64,000 nucleotides of DNA, taken from assembly GCF_902459465.1 (NCBI RefSeq), contig NC_047083.1, positions 8,919,526 through 8,983,525 of the forward strand, given 5' to 3'. Below, piece after piece: positions 1 to 10,379 of this stretch. Source of the DNA: Asterias rubens. Lineage: Eukaryota; Echinodermata; Asteroidea; Forcipulatida; Asteriidae. Under the pieces are notes generated by a model, which was not told the origin of the DNA, searched no databases, and worked only from the letters and a program-made list of their open reading frames with translations. A program made the position numbers and the translations under genes. Numbering within the stretch: position 1 is the stretch's first letter; the number at the start of each line of letters is the position of its first letter.

Positions 1-92
1 GGAAGTATAAAGCATCCTGCAAAATTATTCAAAGTCAATAAATGTATGTCGTAAAGATTGAAACTCAAAAAGATTAAAGCAACTTTTTCTGG

Positions 93-346
93 AATGTGGA
101 TTTTTTATTGGGGGGGGGGGGGGGTTGGTGCATTTTTTTATTTATTTTTTTATTTTTTATTATAAAAAACAAAAAACAATTGGACGGTTTCGGGGGTTTT
201 GGGGGCACTTTTTCTTTGAAGGGTGGGCGGATGTTTTTTAAATATATTTTTTTATGTTTGGGGCAGACTTTCTTTTTCCTTTTTTGGGGAGTTATCATTG
301 TTTTTTTTAGGGCGGGCAGACTTTTTCCCCCTTTTTTCTTAGGGGG
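93..346. repeat. G- and T-rich low-complexity tract
   Basis: This stretch is made of G runs (twelve or more at about 111-123), T runs and GGGG/TTTT blocks on the + strand. Open frames across it read as glycine/phenylalanine or lysine/proline repeats, which is the translation of simple sequence and not of a gene. Nothing else is visible in the first 460 bases. Confidence 0.75.
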
Positions 347-464
347 GTGGTCTGCCCCCACCCCCCTGGTTTGAGCACCCCTAGTTGCTCTGAGAAGAGC
401 TGTTTTGTACTTTTTGGGTCAACTTCTGGAGTGTTAATGATCTTCTCCTCGTCTTGCATTTTAG

Positions 465-660
465 GAAACCGAGAGGGGAGACAGACACTTTGCGTGAGTG
501 GATTCATCAGAATGGACTTCCATAAACCCCCTAACCCCTGGGAGCTCTTTGGATCCTCGGTGACATCTTCATTGGTAAATACTACTCCAAGTTTGATTGA
601 GTGGACAACCATCAAGGCTTCGCTGATGCTGCCAATGGTGTGGAAATCAAGGCTGAGTAA
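465..660 (+). pseudogene. Broken terminal exon of a cathepsin D/pepsin-family aspartic protease
   Basis: Translated pieces match the C-terminal lobe end of cathepsin D-like proteases (family A1): LCVSGFIRMD at 488-517, then WILGDIFIGKYYSKFD at 550-597, then VDNHQGFADAAN from 601, ending at a TAA at 658-660. In intact family members this order is continuous (LSGFxGMD, WILGDxFIGxYYxxFD, DNxxxGFAxAA). Here the first block is in a different frame from the second, so there is a frameshift at about 530-545, and an in-frame TGA at 598-600 separates FD from VDN. A plausible 3' splice site (TTTTAG) ends at 464. The catalytic aspartates lie upstream in this family and are not in the window. It is a dead exon or retained fragment; a real gene further left, with sequence errors here, is the alternative. 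Family assignment is secure; status is inferred from the two lesions. Confidence 0.8.
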
Positions 661-1568
661 TAGAAACCTACTTTGTAAATTGTAAGGCATATTAGTTTGG
701 GTGTCAGGAAAACTGTATAGATGGGCCAAAAAAAAATATTATCATGTTTCCTACTACACTGAATAAGGGTATTAGGTTTGTGGCACTGCAGCCTGCAGGC
801 TTAAACCATTCAAACAGTGCTGGTGGCAAATTAAAATAATTGTGCAAAAACTAAATACAATCAGATTGACCATCAGTCAAACTTGACATATTTTGTGAAC
901 CAAATTATGGCAAATAGAAACAGAAATTTGCTCGTCTATCCATCCTAATTTTTTCAGTAATAGGAGACGATTCAAATTGCTGTACTCACCTTGTTTTCAC
1001 GACACAGTCTTTTTGTTTGGCAAAATTGTTAACATAAAAAAAAGATGTTGCCCATCTGTTTTCATTGTAATGCGAAATAGGGTCTAAGTTTTTATTTTGG
1101 TTTGGCCCCTATTGGCCCCATCCACCTACCACCGTCCCATTATGCCCAAACTTTAAAATAATTTTTCGTGAGTACTAAACATGTCATGCATGTTGCCCAC
1201 CTGGAATCTTAACAATTTTTTGGTATTTGCCAAAACTTGAAAAAAAAGGACAACAAAAAAGATCTTGCCAACCTGTGTACTAAATCTATATTCTGTTGCC
1301 CACCTATTACCTAAAGTCAGTGTAAAAGGAAACAATATTTTGTTTGGCCCAACTGTGAACACACTGCTCTGTTTCGGTGTAAAAACACCTTGCCCACCTT
1401 TCAAGTCATTTTTGTTACAGTTTTAAGGGAAACCTGACTTTTTTTACTCAACTCTAAAATAGTAAAACAGTTTGCCTACCCACTTATTTCAATGTACAAG
1501 TAACAGGAAACGTGACTATCATTTTGTTTGGCCGAGTGTAACCAATATTTGTTGAAATTTCCGTTTTG
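661..1568. other. Gene-free AT-rich stretch with scattered TTGCCCACCT motifs
   Basis: No coding exon or RNA gene is recognised. Between about 1040 and 1480 a short motif close to TTGCCCACCT recurs (for example near 1192, 1296 and 1392) with related TTGGCCCAAC forms, each followed by AT-rich sequence with AAA/TTT runs. It looks like a strongly decayed tandem repeat of roughly 50-100 bp. Confidence 0.4.
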
Positions 1569-1948
1569 TTAAAGGCAGTGGACACTATTGGTAATTACTA
1601 TTGGTAATTACTCAAAACTTAATTTGAACAAGCAATGGAGAGCTGTTGATAGTATTAAACATTGTGAGAAACGGCTCCCTCTGAAGTGACATAGTTTTCA
1701 AGAAATAAGTACATTTCCACTGAAATATTATTTGAATTTGATTTAAAGACCTCAGAATTAGATTTTGAGGTACCCAAAATCAAGGATCTGAAAGCACACA
1801 ACTTTTTTCTTCCATTATTATCTCGCAACTTCGACAACCAATTGAGTACAAACTTTCACAGGTTTGTTATTGTATGCATATGTTGAGATACACCAAGTTA
1901 GAGAAGACTAGTCTATTGACAATTACCAATAGTGTCCAGTGCCTTTAA
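1569..1948. mobile_element. MITE family R1, copy 1 (TTAA target, piggyBac-like)
   Basis: The element starts TTAAAGGCAGTGGACACTAT and ends with the inverse of this (AATAGTGTCCAGTGCCTTTAA), giving terminal inverted repeats of about 25 bp bounded by TTAA on both sides. It is about 380 bp with no coding capacity. TTAA target duplications are characteristic of piggyBac superfamily elements, so this is inferred to be a non-autonomous relative. The interior carries the R1 hallmark: an inverted repeat around GAGGT/ACCTC near 1750-1775. Other copies lie at 2134, 15260, 20579 and 33404, with fragments at 32190, 35800, 36231, 53020 and 59600. Confidence 0.85.
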
Positions 1949-2133
1949 AGGCTTTATTTATCTTTCAATAAACTTGAAGTCAAAGGTGTCATACAGGATT
2001 GGGCATGACACAAAAGATCATCTTTAAATTTAGTTTGAAAGCGTAGGCCTACTTATTTTGATAAAAATTTTCCATAAAGAAGTCTGCATCTAGCTGATTT
2101 CGGTTGTTACAACTAACATTAAGGATTTCATAT

Positions 2134-2513
2134 TTAAAGGCAGTGGACACTATTGGTATTACTCAAAATTATTATAAGCATAAAACCTTGCTTGGTAATG
2201 AGTAATGGGGAGAGGTTGGTAGTATAAAACATTGTGAGAAACGGCTCCCCCTGAAGTGGAGTACTTTCGAGAAAGATTTTCCATGAATTTGATTTCAAGA
2301 CCTCAGATTTAGAACTTGAGGTCTCGAAATCAAGCATCTGAAAGCACACAACTTCGTGTGACAAGGGTGTTTTTTCTTTCATTATTATCTCGCAACTTCG
2401 ATGACCGATTGAGCTAAATTTTTTACAGTTTTATTATTTTATGCATATGTTGAGATACAGCAAGTGAGAAGACTGGTCTTTGACAATTTACCAATAGTGT
2501 CCACTGTCTTCAA
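2134..2513. mobile_element. MITE family R1, copy 2
   Basis: Same termini as copy 1, with TTAA at 2134-2137 and a decayed right end (CTTCAA). The internal palindrome built on GACCTCA...TGAGGTC is intact near 2300-2330. It lies about 190 bp from copy 1 in the same orientation, with unrelated sequence between them. Confidence 0.85.
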
Positions 2514-2593
2514 ATTATGCTTGTCTTAGAACCTACCTTTTTTCCTGACTTGCACAGCATATTTAGCCAAAATTGTCTACTGATCCTTTACTA

Positions 2594-3215
2594 TAATAGA
2601 GGGGTTTTGCAAGCGTGTGGATACAGATACAAATACAAGTTTAAATCTGAGAAGAGTTACTGACAGTAACGTTTCTCAAATTGTGTATTCTATTTGGGGA
2701 TTATAGAGGGGTTTTGCAAGCGTGTGGATACAGATACAAATACAAGCTTGAATCTGAGAAGAGTTACTGACAGTAACGTTTCTCAAATTGTGTATTCTAT
2801 TTGGGGATTATAGAGGGGTTTTGCAAGCGTGTGGATACAGATACAAATACAAGATTGAATCTGAGAAGAGTTACTGACAGTAACGTTTCTCAAATTGTGT
2901 ATTCTATTTGGGGATAATAGAGAGGTTTCGCATGCATGCGGATACAGATACAAATACAAGTTCTAATCTGAGAAGAGTTACTGGCAGTAATGTTTCTCAA
3001 CTTGTGTACTCTATTTGCGGATTATTCTTCCTGCGTGGACAAAACCGCTCAGGATTTTCGGCATAAATAGAGGGGTTTCGCAAGCGTGCGGATACAGATA
3101 CAAATACAAGTTTTAATCTGAGAAGAGTTACTGGCAGTAACGTTTCTCAAATTGTATATTCCATTTGCAAATTATTCTTCCTGCATGGACATAACCGCTC
3201 CGATACAGATACAGA
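2594..3215 (+). repeat. Tandem repeat, about 109-bp unit, five copies
   Basis: The unit begins ATAGAGGGGTTTTGCAAGCG, runs through GATACAGATACAAATACAAG and ends in TTTCTCAAATTGTGTATTCT. Starts are near 2597, 2704, 2812, 2920 and 3066. The first three copies are nearly identical. Copy 4 is more diverged and carries an extra segment of about 37 bp (from TATTCTTCCTGCGTGGAC), which recurs after copy 5. The final part dissolves into a GATACAGATA-rich tail to about 3240. No reading frame is conserved across units. Confidence 0.9.
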
Positions 3216-4200
3216 TATGGATAATTTATATGATTACCGTATCCGTTCCTGTCAGCCGCGTGTTGGATTTTGTTTCGCAAATTATACGTATGTGATACTT
3301 GAGGGCACTCTCATTCATCAAGAGTGTTTTTCCGACAAGCATGATCGATAGAGACTTCGTGTTTATACACTGCATTTTCTAATCGTTTTGCTTGCAACTG
3401 ACTAAAAATTTTCTATCTATATCAAGCACGATACCAGTGAAAGCAATTATGTGGGAAAAATTTGATAGTCCTGGATATGTGTCAAAGTTGCAGTATCTGT
3501 AAGTGTATCTGCAGACTTGCGAAATTTCTCTTATACCTTAAATACAGTAAATAAGATCTTGTAATTCGAAGACATGCCACTCTACCGAGAGGAAAGGATA
3601 TAAATAATCTTAATTCAATTTAAAAGTTAAAGAAATAAAAGAATTTGCGGTCTTCTATTTCTTTTACTTTTATTGTGATTTTTTTATCGCCAGTGTAGGA
3701 AAAAAACTCTCTGTCTATCTGTATTTCTTTATTTGTGAGTTTTATCCCTTAATTAATTTGTGTTAAAATTGTTGTCGCATATTTTGACCAATAACTTAGA
3801 TTAGAATTTGCCTATTATTATGAAAAGTGATATAATGATTTATGTTCCAATAAAAATGTGAGAAAACAAATAAATTGTGTCATGTGTCATTGTCTTTGTT
3901 TTTAAATTTTAAAATGGTCTGTTACAATATTTGGGCTTAATTATAGGGGCTATAAAAGGGTACACTTTATGATGCAAAATCGAACTCCTCAAATAACTTA
4001 CAAACACTTTTTTTATCTCATTAAAAAACAAGTTGTTTTATTACACATTTTTTATCTCTTAAAAACGACAAACATAATTTTATAATGGCCACCTGGACTT
4101 TGTTGACCAACAGAGGGGGCTATTTAATTATTTATTCCCGTAAATATACTACGCAATACTGGTTGTGTAACATTCATCACTCCAAAAAATGTATGATCTG
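3216..4200. other. Intergenic AT-rich DNA, no gene seen
   Basis: No exon, RNA gene or repeat family shared with the rest of the window is recognised. The stretch is AT-rich with A/T runs, and the frames are all short. Confidence 0.5.
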
Positions 4201-4275
4201 TACAGTCATCGTTGTGGCCTAGTGGTTAAGGTTACAGTTTCGCGAGGACAAGATGAGAGGTTCGATCCCCGGCAC
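4201..4275 (+). repeat. tRNA-like sequence, probably a SINE head
   Basis: There is a box A-like TGGCCTAGTGGTTA (about 4215) and a box B-like GGTTCGATCCC (about 4260) at tRNA spacing. The acceptor stem and anticodon arm do not pair well, so it is not called a functional tRNA. It is followed by GC-rich, purine-rich sequence (4320-4466) and then a poly-A/T tract, as in a tRNA-derived retroposon. Confidence 0.55.
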
Positions 4276-4489
4276 GGACCATGAGGTAAGCGAAATAAAG
4301 AAATAACCCACGTTTCTCCCACAGGAACATGTACAGGTCTTGACGCACGGATAGGAGACGCAGCAGCAGGAGACAACACGGCGGCGGAACCACGAGGAGG
4401 GGACGACACCGGGACCAGAGAGAGAGGGGGAGGCGGCACCGGGGAGAGAGGGGGAGGGGGAGGCAAGAATTTTTTTATATTTTTCGAAT

Positions 4490-4720
4490 TTTTGGTAAAA
4501 AAAAAAAAAAAAAAGACCGTTAATTTTTTTTTTAACGGTCTATGAAAAAATTAAAATCGCCTGAAACGCACGCTCGTTAATTTTGGTGAAAAAAGTTGTT
4601 AGAAAAGTTTTTTTTACCAAAAACTTGCATTTTTTACGCATTTTTGGAAAATCATTTTCTTAAAATCGCTTGAAACGTACGCTCGTTAATTTTGGTGCAA
4701 ATCGGTGAAAAAAAAAAAAA
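4490..4720. repeat. A/T-tract hairpin and a repeated 45-bp segment
   Basis: A 14-bp palindrome arm pair (AGACCGTTAA ... TTAACGGTCT) flanks a poly-T loop at about 4514-4543. Downstream, a segment containing CGCTCGTTAATTTTGGTG occurs twice (about 4570 and 4679), preceded each time by AAAATCGCxTGAAACG. Then 4720-5120 is noticeably G-poor on the + strand with no supported gene. Confidence 0.6.
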
Positions 4721-5242
4721 TTCTAAGTGCAAAAGTCATGAAACTCGAAAAAGAATTACGATTTACATCACTAAAACGTTCCCAAAATACTTCTAAACAC
4801 CTTCACACTGCTTACACCGTTGTATTACATCAATCCAAACATTTCGTCTTCAAAATTCATCGAACATGTACAACTTCACTCAAAAAACGGCCTTTAAATG
4901 CAACTTAATTAGGTTTACCAATGTATAGGCCGACGGTTCAACATACAATAACAATACATACACGTAGCATTTTCGTACATCATTTCCAATTCTTGTAACT
5001 TTTTTACCAATTCTAAGACAATTCAATCATATTTCATACATTGTCTCTTCCAAAACAACTAATTTACAACGAAAAAACTCTAAAAACAAACATTTATTCG
5101 CGTAAATTTTCCCAATAAATATTAAAGGAAAAAATAGTCAGACACCCATCACTACCTGTATTACCACTTCAAGGAGACTGGGAACTAGACATTGACAGTT
5201 GCCATATAAACAACATGTCCTAAGCATTGAGATACAATAAGT

Positions 5243-5800
5243 ACACGATCTTTGAGCATCTAAAACTCTACCAAAGGACTTCTATCTGTGAGTAATTTAC
5301 AAGATTCATAACAATATTGAGTAGCCAAGTTGTTTACAACGCTTGTGGAGTAACCAGAGATTGGGGAGGGAGGGGGAAGGGTGGCAAGTGTGGGCAATAC
5401 ATCATTTTACAGTTACACCATCTTGGGGCAAAGACATCATTTTACACGATCTTTGAGCATCTAAAACTCTACCAAAGGACTTCTATCTGTGAGTAATTTA
5501 CAAGATTCATAACAATATTGAGTAGCCAAGTTGTTTACAACGCTTGTGGAGTAACCAGAGATTGGGGAGGGAGGGGGAAGGGGTGGCAAGTGGGGGAAAA
5601 TACATCATTTTACAGTTACACCATCTTGGGGCAAAGACATCATTTTACACGATCTTTGAGCATCTAAAACTCTACCAAAGGATTTCTATCTGTGAGTAAT
5701 TTACAAGATTCATCACAATATTAAGTAGCCAAGTTGTTTACAACGTTTGTGGTGTAATCAGGGATTGGGGAGGGAGGGGGGAGGAGTGGCAAAACGGGGG
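5243..5800 (+). repeat. Tandem repeat, about 202-bp unit, nearly three copies
   Basis: Units begin ACGATCTTTGAGCATCTAAA at about 5245, 5446 and 5649. Each contains GTGAGTAATTTACAAGATTC and a G-rich block GGGGAGGGAGGGGGAAG, and ends with CATCATTTTACA. Copies one and two are almost identical; the third has drifted and ends in a shortened G-rich block at about 5790. No coding potential. Confidence 0.9.
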
Positions 5801-6104
5801 CATAGACATCATTTCGGAGAATATTTCAATTCAACTTGTCATTAAAAAGCAGTAGTGATGAGAGCAGAAGTCTCTCGCAAAGCAGATTGCAAGATGGTTA
5901 CGCGAGAGCTGTTTCACTATTACCGCAACCGACATTTCAACGACTTGTCCCTAAGTTTGTCTCATGTTGGGGGAAGTTAGGGGGCCCCCCTCTGGTTACG
6001 CCACTAATTTGTAGCTATGCGAAAATATTTGCAACTTTTCATCTACATGTAGGCAAACACACACAAATAAAAGGGCACTCTAAGTTTTTTGTATGGTAAT
6101 AATT

Positions 6105-6190
6105 AATAATAGTAGTGGCTACTTATACAGCGCTCATATCTATCAACTCAGTGCCGCTCAGGGCGCGTCAACATTCAGTATTTTCCGGCT
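6105..6190 (-). repeat. SINE 3' tail fragment
   Basis: The inverse strand reads as the conserved end of the window's tRNA-derived SINEs (a GCGCTGTATAAGTAGCC-like segment followed by an ATT-rich tail at 6098-6115). It abuts the SINE-derived tandem array that follows, so the array probably grew from this insertion. Confidence 0.6.
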
Positions 6191-7197
6191 ATCTATTTGG
6201 CTACGTATCAATAATGGTTTTGTGTCTTGCTTTAAGACACAAGTGTCTTGACCGGGACTTGAACCCACACTCTGCTGAATAGAAACAGCGACAGAGCTTG
6301 AGTCTGGTGTTCTTATCCATTTGGCTACGTATCAATGATGGTTAAGTGTCTTGCTTTAGCGGTTAGGACACAAGTGTCTTGACCGGGACTCGAACCCACA
6401 CTCTGCTGAATAGAAACAGCGACAGAGTTTAAGTCCGGTGTTCTTATCCATTCAACTACGTATCAATAAAGTGTCTTGTTTTAGGACACAAGTGTCTTGA
6501 CCGGGACTCAAACCCACACTCTGCTGAATAGAAACAGCGACAGAGCTTGAGTCCGGTGTTCTTATCCATTTGGCTACGTATCAATAATGCTTAAGTGTCT
6601 TGCTTTAGGACACAAGTGTCTTGATGGGGACTCGAACCCACACTCTGCTGAATAGAAACAGCGACAGAGCTTGAGTCCGGTGTTCTTATCCATTCGACTA
6701 CGTATTAATAATGGTTAAGTGTCTTGTTTTAGGACACTAGTGTCTTGACCGGGACTCGAACCCACACTCTGCTAAATAGAAACAGCGACAGAGCTCGAGT
6801 TTGGTGTTCTTATCCATTTGGCTCTGTATTAAATGGTTAAGTGTCTTGCTTTAGAACACAAGTGTCTTGACCGGGACTCGAACCAACACTCTGCTGAATA
6901 GAAACAGCGACAGAGCTTGAGTCCGGTGTTCTTACCCATTCAACTAAGTATCAATAATGGTTAAGTGTCTTGCTTTAGAACACAAGTGTCTTGACCGGGA
7001 CTCGAACCCACACTCTGCTGAACAGAAACAGCGACAGAGCTTGAGTCCGGTGTTCTTACCCATTCAACTACGTATCAATAATGGTTAAGTGTCTTGCTTT
7101 AGAACACAAGTGTCTTGATCGGGACTCGAACCCACACTCTGCTGAATAGAAACAGCGACAGAGCTTGAGTCCGGTGTTCTTATCCACTCGGCTATGA
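6190..7197 (-). repeat. Tandem array of a SINE tRNA-Leu-like head, about 123 bp x 8
   Basis: Eight units of about 123 bp share GTGTCTTGACCGGGACTCGA, CCCACACTCTGCTGAATAG and GAGCTTGAGTCCGGTGTTCT. Unit marks (GTGTCTTGCTTTAG) lie near 6221, 6346, 6469, 6595, 6718, 6840, 6963 and 7086. On the minus strand the unit reads as the 5' part of the tRNA-Leu-derived SINE seen singly at 54855 and 25602: anticodon-arm region, box B (GGTTCGAGTCCC) and the following ACACTTGTGTCCT. Each unit therefore repeats a box B, but box A is poorly kept. Repeats of this kind arise by unequal exchange, not by retroposition of single copies. Confidence 0.85.
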
Positions 7198-7461
7198 TCA
7201 ACATCAACAACAAAAAATGATGCGATTAATTCTAAAAGTTCACAGAGTATTGTTTCAGATAGTAATTCTCCCAGAAAATTTGTTGCTTGTGTGTTGATTG
7301 CCGCAATCAATATAACCCTGATATGAGAGTGTTTTTAGGTCAGTCAAATTCATCCACAAATTCATTCATCCATATTTTGACGTCATTCTCAAAGTTTGTT
7401 GTTTGGTGTGTTTACCGAACCAGGAGGATGTAAATGAGTTCACTGATTTCACAAAACAGTG

Positions 7462-7655
7462 AAGTTGTTATCGTCAAGAGTAAAAATAAAAAACTAGTTT
7501 GGTCTAAAAAGAACCATTGTTGTTACAAACTTGACATTGTGATCAACCAGTTAAAGTTGTTATCGTCAAGAGTAAAAAAAAAAAACTAGTTTGGTCTAAA
7601 AAGAACCATTGTTGTTACAAACTTGACATTGTGATCAACCAGTTAAAGTTTTATG
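7462..7655 (+). repeat. Tandem duplication, about 92-bp unit, two copies
   Basis: The segment from AGTTGTTATCGTCAAGAGTA to GATCAACCAGTTAA occurs twice in a row (starting near 7465 and 7555) with almost no differences except an A-run length. The duplication is recent. No coding sequence. Confidence 0.9.
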
Positions 7656-7659
7656 CAAT

Positions 7660-8519
7660 TACTAAATAAACCATTCGCAATCTCTGCTTATAAAATGTTA
7701 CAGGAAAGGCAATGTGATTTTGTTGACATTTTAACGGTTGAGCGGGTTGGTGTGTAAATCTATACTAGACAAACTTGATGTGATCTTTGACAAAGCTATG
7801 TCACACACCCATACCTGTGAGATTCACGATGTACATGTTTACTACATTATTCTATTATAGATGTGTGCTGGCAGATGGAATTCAGGAGACGTACTACCGA
7901 CAGAAACTCCTCGGATATTAACTTTAATTGGCACCGCTATGAAAAAGCTGAGCTGGAGAATTTGATAAACCCAATTATTTATTGGTCAAATTTGTAGGAA
8001 AGTTCACTCTCCAAGAGAATGAATTAAGACACATTAACCCTGAGTTAGAGTAATTTCAGCAACACATGTTTATATTTCAGCTTAGCATTAGTATAAGAAA
8101 TGTGGACATTTCCAATTATTAAGAGCTTTCTGATGATGAGTTGATTTGTTATACTAAGCAAAGTGGCATATAACTTTAAATATTCTTCCGCCAGCACCAA
8201 TATGTACCTTACATTAACTGTCACAATAAATGGACTGATTATTAATAAAGGTCTGTTTACAAAATGTAAGACTTCACCAAATGTACCTCATCGCTTTTTT
8301 ATCCCCAATAGTGAGACCATGTTTGAAAAATTACTTTGATGTCAAAGTGTTTTGTTTGTGTGTACGCAGCAATTGACTCAAAGTTGCAGACGAATTGACT
8401 GGTGTGACAAAGCCCTAAACATCATGATGATGAAGTCAAAGTGTTTGTAAACAGGCCTTTTTACAATTCATTTATAAACAAAACAACAAACCTACCTTAA
8501 TATCCTAGTATTGAATAAT
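7660..8519. other. Intergenic DNA with one unsupported open segment
   Basis: An acceptor-like CTATTATAG precedes an open + strand frame at about 7860-7998 that ends at TAG. It has no recognisable domain and no partner exon, so it is not called a gene. The rest is AT-rich without features. Confidence 0.35.
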
Positions 8520-8845
8520 TTACTGAGTTGAGGTACGAGAAGCTTGTAGTAGGGAGATGATGACGTGTTTGAAGTCATGATGAAGCTGCAATCTACACAG
8601 CCCTTGTGCATCTCTTGTGAGGAAACTGCTGCTCCTCATCATCTTAATGAACCTGTACACAGGAATAAAATAGTAAAGAATTGTATGAATTATAAGAGCC
8701 AATGATCAAATTTGACAGTCTGTATCTAAATTTAACCTTGTTCCAAACAAACAGTGTACTGGCTTATTTATTAAACTATTTTTTAATCTATTAAACAATA
8801 TCATAAACAATTTCATATCCCATCAATAGTGATGAACATTACAAA

Positions 8846-8977
8846 TTAAACCAGTAGGCCCTAGTCTCTGAAGTAGAATTGTTTAAAAGTTTTATCAATG
8901 TTTATTTAGTTACTTCAATAAACATTGATTCAACTTTTAAACAATTCTACTTCTGAGACTAGGGCCTATTGGTTTAA
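8846..8977. mobile_element. Hairpin MITE with TTAA ends
   Basis: Two arms of about 60 bp (GTAGGCCCTAGTCTC... and the inverse ...GAGACTAGGGCCTAT) fold on each other around a short centre at about 8905. TTAA lies at both ends (8846-8849 and 8974-8977). Only one copy was noticed here. The TTAA target again suggests piggyBac-type mobilisation. Confidence 0.8.
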
Positions 8978-9185
8978 AAGCTGCCCACAAATGAGATAGG
9001 AAGTTGTCTATTATAAAGTTTGTGTTAAAGAAGTTTGCTCTTGTGACGTGACAGTTTTTGTGACAGCACTTTTGATTATTGAAGTAACAAATAAAACTAA
9101 ATGGAATTGAGCGGAAAACCTATGAGTTGTTTATTTGTTTCACAACATTATTTAATAAGTGGGACTAAGACACTATGTAGGCTGG

Positions 9186-10140
9186 TAATAGAATGGGGTA
9201 CATCTTGGGGCGGTTCAAGATGGAAAGAAAAGTGGGAGGTTGGGATGAAAGTAAAAGGCTAATAGTAGAAGAGGGTATATCTTGGGGGCAGTTCAAGAAT
9301 GACAGAAAAGGGGGAGGTTGGGAACAAAGTACAGGGCTAAATAGTAAAGGAGGGTTTATTTTGGGGGTGGTCCAAGAATGAGAGAAAAGGGAGAGGTTGG
9401 AATTGAAGTACAAGGCTAATAATAGAAGGGCTATCTTGGGGCGGTTCAAGATGGCAGAAAAGTGGTAGGTTGCGATGGAAGTACCAGGCTATCAGTAGAA
9501 GGGGTACATCTTGTGGGCGGGTTCAAGAATGACAGAAAAGGGGAGGTTGGGATGGAAGTAGAAGAGGGTTTATTTTGGGGGCGGTTCAAGAATGATAGAA
9601 AAGGGGGAGGTTGGAATTGAAGTACAAGGCTAATAATAGAAGGGCTATCTTGGGGCGGTTCAAGATGGCAGAAAAGTGGTAGGATGCGATGGAAGTACCA
9701 GGCTATCAGTAGAAGGGGTACATCTTGTGGGCGGGTTCAAGAATGACAGAAAAGGGGAGGTTGGGATGGAAATACAAGGCTAATAGTAGAAGGGGAATAT
9801 CTTGGGGAGGTTCAAGACGAAAAGAAAAGGGAGAGGTTTGGATCGATTGTACTAGGCTATTAGTAAAAGGGGTATATTTTTGGGGCGGTTCAAGATAATA
9901 GAAGGGGTATATCTTTGGGGCGGTTCAAAGTGGAATGAAAAGGGGAGGTTGGGATGGAAGTACAAGGCTAATAATAGAAGGGGTATCTTGGGGGCGGTTC
10001 AAGATGGAAAGAAAAGGGGGAGGTTTGGGATAATGAATTGTACTAGGCCATATAGTAAAAAGGGTATATCTTGGGGGCGGTTCAAGTTGGAATGAAAAGG
10101 GGGATAGAAGGAGTTCATCTTTGGGGGTGGTTCAATGGAT
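9186..10140 (+). repeat. G-rich minisatellite, 67-83-bp unit, about 13 copies
   Basis: The unit is built from GGGGTATATCTTGGGGGCGG, TTCAAGATGGAAAGAAAAGG, GGAGGTTGGGATGGAAGTAC and AAGGCTAATAGTAGAA. GGTTCAAG marks occur near 9213, 9290, 9437, 9518, 9585, 9658, 9733, 9811, 9888 and on to 10130. Two adjacent units (about 9420-9560 and 9640-9760) are near-identical blocks, showing higher-order duplication. Open frames (WGGSKWNEK-like) are products of the repeat. The strand is strongly G-rich with several GGGG runs per unit. Confidence 0.92.
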
Positions 10141-10379
10141 AACTATATAGCAATAAAATAAAAAAAAATAAAAAAATTAAGTCGTAACTCACCAGTATTT
10201 GCAGTAATTTCAAAAGGTGGAGCGTATAGTTAAAACTGTCATCTGCTGAGGGCTCCTTGAGATGTGCTGATAATTGTTGATGACTAAAACCATGTCTGTT
10301 GAAATGATGTACGATACACAGCGAGGTTTCTTCAAGGATTCCTACAGAGGGGAAAACATGCAACAACAATTTGAGTGAA

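Noticed and set aside
4201-4275. Functional tRNA gene
   Set aside because: Boxes A and B are present, but acceptor and anticodon stems do not pair.
4206-4466. Proline-rich minus-strand open frame
   Set aside because: It is the reverse of a GC- and purine-rich repeat following a tRNA-like head; no gene features.
6190-7197. CRISPR array
   Set aside because: Regular spacing, but repeats are contiguous with no unique spacers and derive from a SINE; the DNA is eukaryotic.
7196-7316. Open minus-strand segment (NFLGELLSETILCELLELIASFF)
   Set aside because: It looks coding-like but has no partner exons, merges into the SINE-derived array and matches no family I know.
9165-9449. Open frames in both strands over the G-rich minisatellite
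   Set aside because: Frames persist only because the repeat unit lacks stops; no conserved protein.
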